A DNA stretch of 64,000 nucleotides, from positions 23,600,226 to 23,664,225 of the forward strand of contig CM055192.1 of assembly GCA_029224185.1 (NCBI GenBank), read 5' to 3'. Positions within the stretch are counted from its first letter, which is position 1. Each line of letters starts with the position of its first letter. The notes beneath the pieces are model-generated. The model searched no databases and was not told the origin of the DNA. It worked only from the letters and a program-made list of their open reading frames with translations. Shown piece by piece: positions 13,410-24,725 of the stretch. This DNA comes from Karalla daura (lineage: Eukaryota > Chordata > Actinopteri > Chaetodontiformes > Leiognathidae). The translations under genes and the position numbers were made by a program.

Positions 13410-15228
13410 GGGAAACGGACGCGACACCTGCCGCTGGAATCCAGGACGTCTCTGCCCAGCACCTGCTGCACTGCTGGCCTCCCATGGCGCAATGCTCAGC
13501 CATGTGTGAGGCCATAGATGGCATAGGGACACGAGTGGGACTGAGGTGGGAGGGTGGGGGTGGAGGGATGAGGTGGGGGCAGCAGTCAGGTGGAGCTGAA
13601 TCTCTCTGCAGCCAATCGACCGTTTCACCCGACCTGTCCCCCTCACCTCCAGCCAGGGTCTCTCACCCTGAGCGCTCACAGTCCCCAGGCTCAGCTGCCT
13701 CCCGGCCCATCTGTCCATCTACTCATTCATTTACGCTGCTCTCATTTGGTCTCTGTTTCTGCAGTCATGTTTCCTTATTTAGGAACTGAATGTATTGTTC
13801 ATTCATTCATAGAATTAATGTATACGATATATACCAAGATTTATCATCATCAATCATCAATCCAGATAAAAATATTGAAAAACAACAGTAATCCTAATAA
13901 TGAAAATGTTGAAATAACAATACACTGTTAGTTAATAGAAGAGATGAGGGCAGCACGGTTGACACCACACCTGCGTTTTACATCACACTCTTGTTCAGAT
14001 GAAGCCATGCAAATGTTCAACAGATCCAAGGTTAAAAAAGTGTTTTTTTCAGGCTTGGTCTCATACGATTATCTTTGATGGAAAAAGTGAATTAATCAGT
14101 TGTCAAGCAAAATGACACATCACGCCATTCATCACAACAAATAAGTGATGTTTTACCTCCAGCTGTTCTTTCGACAAACCACAGCTTCTAAAATCTGCAG
14201 TTACTTTCATCATTTTAGGCCCCGAAATCAGCATTTGATTCAGGCACATCTCTCTCTCTGTTCACCCACTCCACACACCTGAGGCCAAGCCGACAGGAGA
14301 GAAACCAGCTGCCTCATTCTAATGGTCCATTGATAGCGAGATGGAGATGGAAAACCATCCTCTCACGCCTCCGTTCTCCCCTCTCCTCTTCTATGAGCTG
14401 CGAGTTTTGTGGCGATTGAATTCCAATGTGAATGGATTTACAATTGCAGCTCTGGTGCCACAACTAAAGCCTTCTGCAGACCTTGAAATCGCTCTACCTT
14501 CGCCTTTTCCTCCTCTCTTTGTCTCTTTCAGCTTTTTTTCCCCCACTTTCCCTTTTCCAATCCTTGTAAGGCATAATGACACGCTGATGCACTCTGGGTA
14601 ATGTGCGGGAGGAGATGGAACAAACCCTCGAGAATCTAAATCAAATAGCATCTTAACCCTTACACAAATTGATTCCTTAACCCTCAGCCAGCATGGCTTG
14701 AACCTTGAATTATGCCACAGATAGGCAGGAAATCATAAGAGAACACCTGGTTTTCATCTTGAAAAGGAATCCGTTGTGGTTTTTCCCTTCCCTCACCGAA
14801 TAGATAGATGGATTCTCTTAGCTTGAAATATTCCTGATAGTCATCCCTGAACAGTGCAGGAAATCGGATCTCATTTCTCACTCATGCAACTGTCTGCCAC
14901 CTCTAATCCAGTGGCGCCTTCCATAGTCAGCCCCCCCAATAGGCTCTGAGAAACACAATTTCCCCAGCACATCAATAAGCCGCGGTTTATTCGGGAGCAT
15001 GGTGGTCCGTGAGGACCGACTGGCTGCCCCTGCCTATGACAGAGTTTTATTAGCAGGGAGGGATAGTGAGGTGCACTGAGACGGGGTGACAGATGCTGTC
15101 ATGCAGTTAAAGAGGGACAACAGATTATCACGGCTGGCTCAGAGAAAGCCACACCGCAGTTCTCCTTAACTGAAGATTTACAAATCTATCTGTTAAAATT
15201 TAACAACCTGTGCCAGGCCGAATCATAC

Positions 15229-15375
15229 GGAAGAGGATTAGGGCCACAGTGGGGAAAAAAAAAACATTCAACTCATTCTGACTTTAAGAGATTTCTGAGA
15301 AAAAAGTCTGGATTGTGAGTTTAAAGTTAGATTTCTAGCTTTTCCCCACAGTGGGAATGATTCCTCTTCTGTGGA
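15229..15375. mobile_element. Hairpin MITE, family B, copy 1
   Basis: About 147 bp. The left end reads GGAAGAGGATTAGGGCCACA then GTGGGGAAAA. The right end reads TTCCCCACAGTGGGAATGAT then TCCTCTTCTG, which is nearly the reverse complement. Between them are phrases of the type TTCTGACTTTAAGAG and GAGTTTAAAGTTAGA. There is no coding capacity. I recognise this kind of TTCTGACTTTAAA hairpin repeat as common in fish but cannot name the family. Confidence 0.7.
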
Positions 15376-16486
15376 ATCATTTTCTTCTTTGCCACATATG
15401 AACAGAAATAATCAGGAAATAGATTTTAGAGTATAACAAACAGGTTATTTAAAGGGACTTAAACAGATATTCTGCCTTTTCATGCTCATCTGGCATCCAT
15501 CTGATGGCCGTGTTGTCTCTCATATTATGATGATATGTTTCAATGGCTTTTAGCAACTTTTTCCTGAACTAATGGAACCTGGCAGGATACCGCCACGGGT
15601 TCATACACATCCAGCCTTACATGCTTGAGCCTGATTCGGAGGAGTTGTTTTTGGCCCGGGATAGACTTTCATTATTCTACAAAGTCGTAGTAATTTAAGA
15701 CGTGACACTGATGATCAAAACATGAAAACTAGTTTTGATCGTCACACATTTCAGTAAACCCCTCCCACACTTGATCTACAGCTCCCTGGATGTGTGGCCT
15801 ACTTCCTGAGGAGACCCAGGCTGACATCCACCACCACACACAAGGATCTGATCTATATTTGAGAGGTCTTATGACCTTCCATGGAAACTGGAAAAAGTGT
15901 TTGGTGGGAGACATGGAACAAAAGATCCCATCTGTAATGGAAATTCACACAATGGAATAGGGTTTGCAGCGTGAGGTGGCTAAAAAGTCATATTACACTG
16001 TGACAGCGAGAGACGGTGGGGTCGTGTTTTTTAATGGCACACTTAATAACTTTCACTCGGCTGAGCAGACTGTAATGGAAAGGTCAGCACTCGGTTACAT
16101 TTGTTTTACCACCTGAAGCGACGTTGTTTCAAGGGTGAGCTTGGTGTTAGTCCAACTTCCAAATGGAAAATAGTAAATCAGGTTATCCTCTTTTTTCTTT
16201 TTTTTTTCCCTTGTACGCATTTTAAATGTTCCCCCAATGGCATTGACAATATTAATTTTCTTTATCCCGCCACCCCCGGTTCCTGCATATGAATGCAGAC
16301 TGATATTTCCAAAGAGCAAAGCAGCGGCTTTAAAGGACACGAGGGAGCGAAACAATCCCTTCTTCCACCGAGCTGCAGCCTGATCTGAGCGTTCGTTTTG
16401 TGTTCAAGCTCATTGTGCAGATTCACACAGAAACTCAGCTCACAATAAGATCCAAGCGGTACTTATTTCAGCACATCTCGCACACA

Positions 16487-16652
16487 TAAAAAAAACCCAA
16501 AACATTGACTTTAATGAAATTTATTTAGTCAACAGGTTCCACCAAAGCGTTTTAGATTAGTTAAGGACATCTAAGATGATGACCGTACACTTTCGTGGAA
16601 CCTGTTGACATGATAATTTCAATTAAAACCAACTATTTAGTTTTTCCAGTGC
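16487..16652 (-). mobile_element. Foldback MITE, family A, copy 2 (reverse orientation)
   Basis: About 165 bp in the orientation opposite to copies 1 and 3. Both hairpin arms are clear: GTCAACAGGTTCCACCAAAG near 16530 and CTTTCGTGGAACCTGTTGAC near 16589. The terminal A-run end is degraded (AAAAAAAACCCAAAACATTG), and the other end reads TTTTTCCAGTG. It is non-coding. Confidence 0.75.
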
Positions 16653-18679
16653 ACTCCTCCATTGGTTCGCTTGAGGAATGACATCACGTGCAGTACAGTC
16701 GTTACGAACGCTTTCTTTATGCCGGTCGACGTTAATTTCCATGTGTTAGCTTGACAGAAATTATACGTGGTTATCCTCACTAATGATACCTTTTTTTGCC
16801 GAGTGAAAACACGACTGTGACATGAATATCATACCAGGCAGCAGCTGGGGAAGCGACGGCTCTAATAGATGCCAGATTTACTCATCAGGCAGCACGATGG
16901 ATATAATTATTCTGCAGGAGGATTTTTTTTACCAATAGCTCTGGAGTCACGTGTCATAACGAGCAGAGGCATCGGGGCTTTCTGACAACCGGCACAAACT
17001 GCAGCCCACTCCATGCCAGAGGTTCCTGACAGGCAACGTTGCATTCATTATGTTACATAAAAGGCTGCTTACATTTGAACAAATTAATAATCATGCTCCG
17101 CTTATGTAAAAAATAAAGAATATTAATGAAAGAGGCCATTCATCTATAATGAACGCATTCACTATTGATATAAAAAATTGTGTTTTATGGGGGATTCTGA
17201 GTGGTCTTTAGATGATGTGATATATGATTACACATAAAACTGTTATTTAAGATAGAATATCACTTCATGCTGAGTTAAATGACTTAGATACAGATTTTGA
17301 AAGACTAGTAGAAGTTTACTTGTCATTTGTAAAGAGAGAGATAAGGCAGGGAATCAGTATATATGCCCTTTCCTTTACCTTTTGTTTTCTATACAGTCTG
17401 TTGCACATGTATCTCAAAGGAGACAAGGCAAACCCAGACTTCAGAGACTGTCTTTCTGTCTGTCTTTTTGCTGCTAGTCCCATGAACTGTTGATTGCACT
17501 ACTTTGCACATTTAAAAAGAAGCAATATAATGTCCCTGTGGCACAGCCGTGACCTGGACGCTCATCTATGCTTCCCCTTTTCAAGATGATTAAATCATGA
17601 ATTGCTGATGTATATGTCAGGGGGGTTACAGTCTTAGCAGGAACACAGATATTGGCTGAATGCAGTGTCAAATAAATGTCTGGGATTGAGGTGATTTAAT
17701 GACATACATAACCAAATTAGTCATTTGGCTTCTTGACAGCTAACTTGCAGGCTTCATTTGTTAGAGGTGTCTAATCTGTCCTGACAGTAAGCAGAACTGG
17801 AGAGATGCCCAAGTGAAGGACTTTGCTTCATTCTGCCTGGTATGAAGAGCATGGATTCATCACATCGAGGACTGCTTACAGGATTTTTGCACGTTCCACA
17901 CAAACACAGAACTCTCGGAAGCTACCAGGAAACCACAATAGTAAACTGATATGCAACGATGCTGCGAGTGCTCTACTTTTGCTCTGTGTTTTTATCATTT
18001 TTCAGTCTTCAGTGTCCTCCTTTTCAGTGGTTTGCAACTGGGCCCAGTTAACTTCTACACACTGCGGCATTAATTACCGCTGCTAACTGAAATATATTGT
18101 GACATTAATCTTTGCGATCTTTTTGAGAAGATGACACACACTAGAAAGGCGAGGAGAGCTCGTCTGGCCGCAGTGTCGACCTCAGTTCCCTGCTCTTGAC
18201 ACTCTGTCTTCCCAGTGGACAGACATCCTGTCTACAGTGCCAGGCCACTGTGAAGGCTCCATTTTGTTTGTCACTGTCTGTCAACACATGTCAGACATGT
18301 TGTCCTTCTTCTGGGGACCCCAGCATGAGGTCTGCGTGTGAGCCTCTGCGTGTGTGTGTTTGTGTGTGTACCCTTACCTCAGTGCTATTGATTTTCCATG
18401 TATCTGCGCTGCACATGTGCTACATATGTGTTCCCCGGGGGCGTTGAATCTGTCAATCACTGGTGCCGTCTGAGAGAGTTGCTTTCTGTTTTCAGACTCC
18501 TCGGTGTCTGAGACACAGCATGCTCTGAGCTGGCCCCCACATCCATCCCCGCAGTCTCACGCCTGTGCCTGCTGAAGGCTTCGTCTGAAGGCTGGGTAGC
18601 AGAGAGAACGGTGAGAGCGTGGTATGAGCCCTTTTCCTGTTTGGAAATCTGGATGAAAACAAGGCAAACAGTCAGTGTA

Positions 18680-18848
18680 CAGTGAAAAAACTGGATCGTT
18701 GGTTTTAATTGTAATGATCATGTCAACAGGTTTCACAAAAGTGTACCTTGACCTTAACATTTTTGCCTTTAACTAATGTCATACACTTTCGTGGGAACCT
18801 CTTGATGAAATACATTTAATTCAAGTCAATGTTTCATTTTTTTGAGTG
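18680..18848 (+). mobile_element. Foldback MITE, family A, copy 3 (TA target duplication)
   Basis: This is a 169-bp element starting CAGTGAAAAAACTGGATCG and ending TTTTTTTGAGTG. It is flanked on both sides by TA (18678-18679 and 18849-18850), consistent with TA target-site duplication as in the Tc1/mariner superfamily. The internal arms, CATGTCAACAGGTTTCAC and CTTTCGTGGGAACCTCTTGA, pair as a hairpin. It is among the better preserved copies. The superfamily assignment is an inference from the TA flanks. Confidence 0.8.
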
Positions 18849-19744
18849 TAGGAGCAGGATGAATAAATAAGAGGGGATGGGCAGACTTGCTGATGTTCTG
18901 ATTACACTAAAAATAAGCTGCTATTGTAGAAATTACTGCAATTGGAAGAGACTGAATGTTACTTTTTACTCTGCCTATCTAAGAAGAATTGTAAGGAAAA
19001 ATACAACTCAGATGTCAGATGATACATGTTGAGTTCTGCCATCCTATTGAAAAACATGACTTTTGTTTTTCGGTATTACTTTTCAGTTTGGTTTGCTGTG
19101 ATCTGCAGAAAAAAAGAAGATGAAGTGGAGGCGACATTGTCTGTTGTACTGGGTCCAAAACAGAACAGGAATTCTTATGTGCCTGAATAGGCTGTCTGTG
19201 CACAAATGGCAAATAAACTTTCTCGATTTTTCTTGATTGATTCCGTAAAACAATGACAGTATTAAAGATTGTGACTGGATCATAGACCAAAATGTCATTG
19301 AAAGCACCTTCACAGGTTCTCTTCCTGCATACTTCTACACATGCTGCATATCTCTGCAAACACTGAATAGTGCACTGTCATTATTTATGTGCCCACAGAG
19401 GCCACAGGGGGTAAATAAAATCTATTTTTCATGTCATACCCTTAATAGATCCCATGAACCAGGATGATATGTTCCCCTCCGGAAGCCAAAGCTAGAAAAC
19501 CTTGCTTTGGAGATGATATCGATTGGATGTGCCTGGATTTCCCCCATTTCATCACTTTCTGTGATTTCCCTCTGTGATTTATAGTGTCTCAGCAATGTCG
19601 GTATATTTTACTTGAGTGACTGGAACACCTTGTACGAGGAATGCCTCTGCACACTCTCACATACACACACAAAGAGAAGAACCAGGCAGGAGCGAAGGTG
19701 GAACTCTTTTAACAGTAGGTACAATGTACAAACAAGAACAAACC

Positions 19745-20190
19745 TGTCACGGTCTGACCGAGACCGTGCCTAAACAGTTATTAAAGGACCCAAATGCACG
19801 ACTCTGGACTCAAAGAAAGTAAGTGAAAAGGTGAATTCATTATTTTGAAATCAATGGTGGAGGCTCAGGCTGAACTAGTGAACAGATAACACAAACGAGA
19901 CACAAGGTGGTGAGTTGACCCCCACGGGGAGAACACTGGGATCTTGGGAAAACACTGAACACAAGAGTCATGATAAACATGAACGAAGCAAGGAGCAGAA
20001 GCTCAAGCACAGAGCACACCAAGGAGGACAAACAGGCAATCGAGCAAACAAAAACGCACAGGGGAAACGAACAAAACAATGAGACTCAGCTGCGACACAA
20101 GGGAAAGGGTGAATGACCTGACATGAACAGGAAATTACATGACAAAAACCCAGGACAAGACAAACCACACACACCAAGTTTACCCAGTTT
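19745..20190 (-). repeat. Retroelement-like repeat tail (minus strand)
   Basis: Read on the minus strand, this contains TTTGGGTCCTTTAATAACTG followed by GGTCTCGGTCAGACCGTGAC, then runs through CT/TG-rich text (TTTCCCTTGTGTCGCAGCTG). The phrase GCATTTGGGTCCTTTAA...GTGACAG resembles the end of an abundant teleost retroelement-associated repeat. No coding sequence is intact. The class (LTR or other) is uncertain. Confidence 0.45.
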
Positions 20191-20205
20191 GACATATTAT
20201 GGTGG

Positions 20206-20420
20206 GTTGGTAGATTTCACTGTTGCCTCACAGTAAGAATGTCCTGGGCTCATCTCATATTCTGCCATTGTTGAGTTTGCATGTTTGCATATTTTTTTCC
20301 AGGTTCTCTGGTTTCCTCCTAGTCTGAAAACATGCATGCTTAGGTTCATTGGAGACTACCTAAAAGTGTGAATGTGACACAGATTGAAATGTGCTCCCTG
20401 CAACAACCTGTCCAGTTTCT
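20206..20420 (+). repeat. Dispersed teleost repeat, family D, old copy
   Basis: The order of phrases CTGTTGCCTCACAGTAAGAA, GAGTTTGCATGTTTGCAT, TCTGGTTTCCTCCTAGTCTG, CATGCATGCTTAGGTTCATT and GGAGACTACCTAAAAGTGTG matches the abundant fish repeat 'cctcacagcaagaaggt...gagtttgcatgttctcc...tttcctcccacagtccaaa...gactctaaattg'. It is diverged and has no intact coding frame. Confidence 0.6.
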
Positions 20421-22320
20421 ATTCCCTACCTTCAGCCTGTGTGCACAGATGAAGTCGTGAGATGGTACACCCAGACTTTGCTAAACCAGGGACATGCATC
20501 AAACCTGCAGAAGGTAATATTTTGAAAAAATACCTTCATTTACAAAAGTTGCTGAAATATTATTTTTCCAAATGTAGAATAATTTGTTACCAATCGCTGA
20601 AACATTGTTCTCTCCCTTAAAAACAAGCAAACGCAGCTCAGTCTGTCACATGTAGCACGACGGTTGACAGCACTTGCTCTCTGGCTAAATAAACGTTCCT
20701 ATAGTGCACAACATTCTCCAGAAACACAGGTGAGAGAGATGACAGGTGACTTTTTGCAGTGATTCATTTTGTTCAGCTGAGAGCTATTTATTTTCTGGTA
20801 ACTACAAAAACAGTCCCTCTACATAAATGCAACAGCATCCTGCATAGGCAAATGTGTCTGTCAGAAGAATGTCTGATGGATTTATGATTCCTGGGAATAA
20901 ATCTCATGAATGACACAAGGTGAAATGACTTTTAGAAGAAAACTATTTGTTTCCTACTGTTTGTGTACAACAACTTTGCATGAGTGACAGGAAATATATA
21001 ACTTCAAATATGTCTCATACATTTATTTCACTCCTTCCATACTTAAAATGATTTTTTTCTCCCGTCAGATAAAGAGTGAATGATTAGCTTTCTGAGTTTG
21101 AGTCTGACTATGTTTTTTTTTCTGTTTTGTTTTATTTCATGACAGTCATTCCTATGTGATATTTTGATTGACAGCCTTTTTAAGAGAAAGGCTTTTCACA
21201 ACTGAGACCCTAAGTGACAGGATCGTGTGAAGCTCTCGGCTCGAAAACCAGCTCTGCTGCTGATTTTGATCAACCAGCACACACTTTCTGTTTACTCTCC
21301 TCAGATTGCAGAATGTATTGCATTCAATAAAATATGTGCAAAAGATGAATCAGAAAGCTGTTATCGACTGGCAAGTGGCTGAGCTCGCGTAATATAAACA
21401 ATATGCAATATCCCTTCCTGCAAATCTTCTGTCCTGTGCTCAAAGCTCAATTTGTCATCGATAAACATGTCCAGATATTTATATTTACTGAGCTGCTTCT
21501 CAGCTCAGCCCCGGACAATGCTGGCATCTGAAATCGATTCACGTGTCCTCGTGCTTTGATGAAAAAGTGAATTTTCACACCGGCACGCAAAGTACAAGAG
21601 CAAGGCTGCACATTTGTCCTCCGGGAGAGTATTTGTCTGAGGATATGGACAGCTGGCTGTCTGACACCTGCACGTCTGTTCTAGATGGATCCAAAACAAA
21701 ACTCCATGTCGTCCCATTCTGAATCTGATTGCCAGAGCATGTTTCACATCATTAGCGACCTGAGGCAGATTTGCGTGTCGCACAAGGCTGCAGAGGTCCT
21801 GAGGTCTCATGAATATACCAGGATGGTAATGACAAACAGTTTTCATCAGACAACATTTGGCCCATCATTTGACTCACCTACCTCACTGATTTTATTGCTT
21901 TATTTGCTCCATTTGTTTTCGAGGTCATGTTATTCTGTGTACTGTATATGTGCATTTGAGCATAGCGTGTGCGCCTGTAAGCATCAGGGCTGAGAAAACA
22001 CAGGAAACAAAGAGATCAGAAATATATATTTTTTTCTATTATCTTTGACTGTCATATCCAGTGCTGGGAGGGTATTAAAACGTATACAAATGCAGATTAG
22101 AAAATATATGCCCTAAAATGTACCTTCTAACATACTGTGTTGGATTACTCAATGCAAGGTACAAGAAAAAATCCATCATTGATGGTAAATGTAGATAGCG
22201 CAGCCATACATGTTTGTTGCACATAAATGTGAAATGAACTGCATGATGCATGTGGAGATGGAGAGAATGGATTCATTCTTTAACGACTGCAATCATTATC
22301 TTCAACCTCATCATCTCATA

Positions 22321-22519
22321 CACTCCAAAAAATGAAACATTGACCTTATTTAATTTTACTTTGTCAACAAGTTCCAATGCATTATATTAGTTTAAAAAAG
22401 CAAAAATGTTAAGGCCATCTTAGATGATCTTAACATTTTTGATTTTAACATAATACACTTTTGTGGAACCTGTTGATGTGACAATTTGAATTAAAACCAA
22501 CGATGCAGTTTTTTCAGTG
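22321..22519 (-). mobile_element. Foldback MITE, family A, copy 4 (reverse, TA target duplication)
   Basis: This is a 199-bp element starting CACTCCAAAAAATGAAACA and ending GCAGTTTTTTCAGTG, flanked by TA at 22319-22320 and 22520-22521. It contains the family core (TTAACATTTTTGATTTTAAC and CTTTTGTGGAACCTGTTGA). It is about 30 bp longer than copy 3 because of extra sequence in the loop, where AAAATGTTAAGGCCATCTTA and its complement form an inner hairpin. Confidence 0.8.
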
Positions 22520-22574
22520 TAGGAACAACCTATGCAATGACAGCTGCACTTTAATGCCTTGGGCCACATGGTGG

Positions 22575-22602
<28 letters not shown>
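22575..22602. repeat. (GT)n microsatellite
   Basis: An array of about 14 GT units, 55 bp after the end of MITE copy 4. Confidence 0.95.
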
Positions 22603-22606
<4 letters not shown>

Positions 22607-24554
22607 GTGTGGGGTAAAACACTGGTTGGCAATCAATAGCATGACTTTCCACAGGTATAATTTCCGGCAGATTGTTGCTGATGGCGTCTGTTTCTCCCCT
22701 CCGTGAGTGGTGTGGACCTCCTCCCAGGGTGCTGAGTGGACACCTGCCATCCACAGCTGAATCTGCACTCTGGAGCTTTAAGTCTTTATCGCTGCCTTTT
22801 CCCCCTCTAATATTTAGCAGCTTGGAGCTTTTAGTTTACAACCCCTCATCCAGCTCAAACCCATAAAACAAACCAATCAAAAGCCCGGCACAACAGCGAG
22901 GCTTAGAGAAATCCAATGGCTTTCCTGGGCTATTGATCTCACCCTCCAGAGCCGTGGCCCTTCTATCGCTCAGAGGCTTTACGAGAGATAGAGACACATC
23001 CACGCGGTGTAAAAAATGACATTGATTTGAATGGAGCCGCTTACCTCTTCAAGAGGCATAAATTACCTGGTGATTATTAGCCCATGAAAGGTCGTGCAAG
23101 CCTGTAGCCGTTTGCATTTGGCCACTTTGAAGGGCCCTTTTTTTCAGTCTGAGGGAAATAAAACCTGTCTGGCACAGGTCAGAATTTAGTCAGCCTGCAG
23201 AACAAGCGAGGAAGACCAGCTGGCTGTCCTTCCATAACACATTCATCCCGGGCACGCCGCACCGCGTGCCAAGTGACATATGGACAGCCAATAAACACGC
23301 TCCGGATGTTTCCGTGTGATAACAGCAAATTGGACTGCAGCAAGCATGTTGTATTCTTATTCACAGGGGCCTCCATGGCGAATACCCATTTGCATGAAAT
23401 TAATATGTGGATGGGGGAAGAAAATGGCTGAGCACTCAAGTTAAACTCATTAGCAAGCCCAGCAGGGGCATTTGTTCCACAGCTATCAAGGAATCCTAGG
23501 CTGCTTTTCATTATGCATTCTCTCCTAATGCTTCTAGTCTCTATCTGGTGGAAGAGCATTTAGAGACGGTGAGGGCAAAGGAAGAAATTACACTGCCTTC
23601 AAGACACATGTTCTGAGAGCTCTGTATGTCAGAATTAACTGTGCTTTGTTTTCTGGATGAGAGACACTGATTGTGAGTTGTAAATAGCAAATTGTGAGGG
23701 TTTACTCATAATAAACACTTGTTCAAACATGTACTGTATTATGTAAGCGTGGGTGTCAATTTGGGGATTTCTTCCTGTCAAATTACGCCCAAAACATCAT
23801 CTTTAAATACTCAGCGATAGTTACGACGTAAACAACTTGTGAGATGTTCCTTTTCCATTAGTCTGCTTTCTTTCTTTACCACAAGCCTATTTGTCAAAGT
23901 GCTGAGCGACAGATCAATAACCTTAGAAACAGTCATAACTTGGCATGCCAGCGGTACTTAGCTCAAATGCATGAAATAAAGTCTGAAATGGCGCTGTGTT
24001 TCTTGCCGCTTGGAATGACTCACACATGCATTTCATGGAGGCTAGGCGCTACCTGTCTGCATCACTCTCACACTGCAAATGGATCTGGGGTTTCAGTTTG
24101 ACAAATGCCTCGGCGGGCGGTGCCCCCGCGTTCCTGGCTCATTCCCGTGAGAACAATGTCACAGTGAGAAAAGGCCAAGTGATGGGCAAAGACGAGCGCT
24201 TCTTTGCAGACTGTGAGAGTCAGGGGATCGATCAAGGGCAACACCGTCTGCATCTGGTTTTGGCAGCACTCTCGCACTCCGCAGATCAATATTTATCTGT
24301 TTATGATGCTATGAAAAGAGCATTTCAACTTAGTGGTTCCTGTGGCCAAGGACACGGTTCATCCATTTAAATGGTTATATTCACTAATACAAATCCAATT
24401 AATGGGTGTTGTCTCTTGAATGCTCATTTTCCGGCGGGGCCATTTTATAATAATGAAAATGATTCAATGCAGAGTGGCCTTGCAGTTCAACATCTCTCAA
24501 ACTCTTAGAAACTGCTGAGGAATGTTAAGTCACATGATCATAGTTGTGAGTGCC

Positions 24555-24725
24555 AGGTGAGACAGCCAGTCGGCATCCAGCCTACCTGTGGTTGCCAAAT
24601 GGGCATTAGAGGGTGCCAGGATGGTAAAATGTCTGTAAAACAGCATTTCAGACATTTCTATGAAATCATTATCCCATAGCTTCCATGTTAACAAGAACCA
24701 GAGAAAATACCCATCCCCTTTAAGG
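24555..24725 (+). repeat. Dispersed repeat, family C, fragment
   Basis: It shares GACAGCCAGT and CCCATAGCTTCCATGTTAAC, followed by AAGAACCAGAG, with the copy at 1784-2275. Only the right-hand part is recognisable. Confidence 0.4.

Noticed and set aside
23179..23559. 126-codon minus-strand open frame
   Set aside because: No recognised domain, no splice support; it lies in a unique block that is more likely non-coding.
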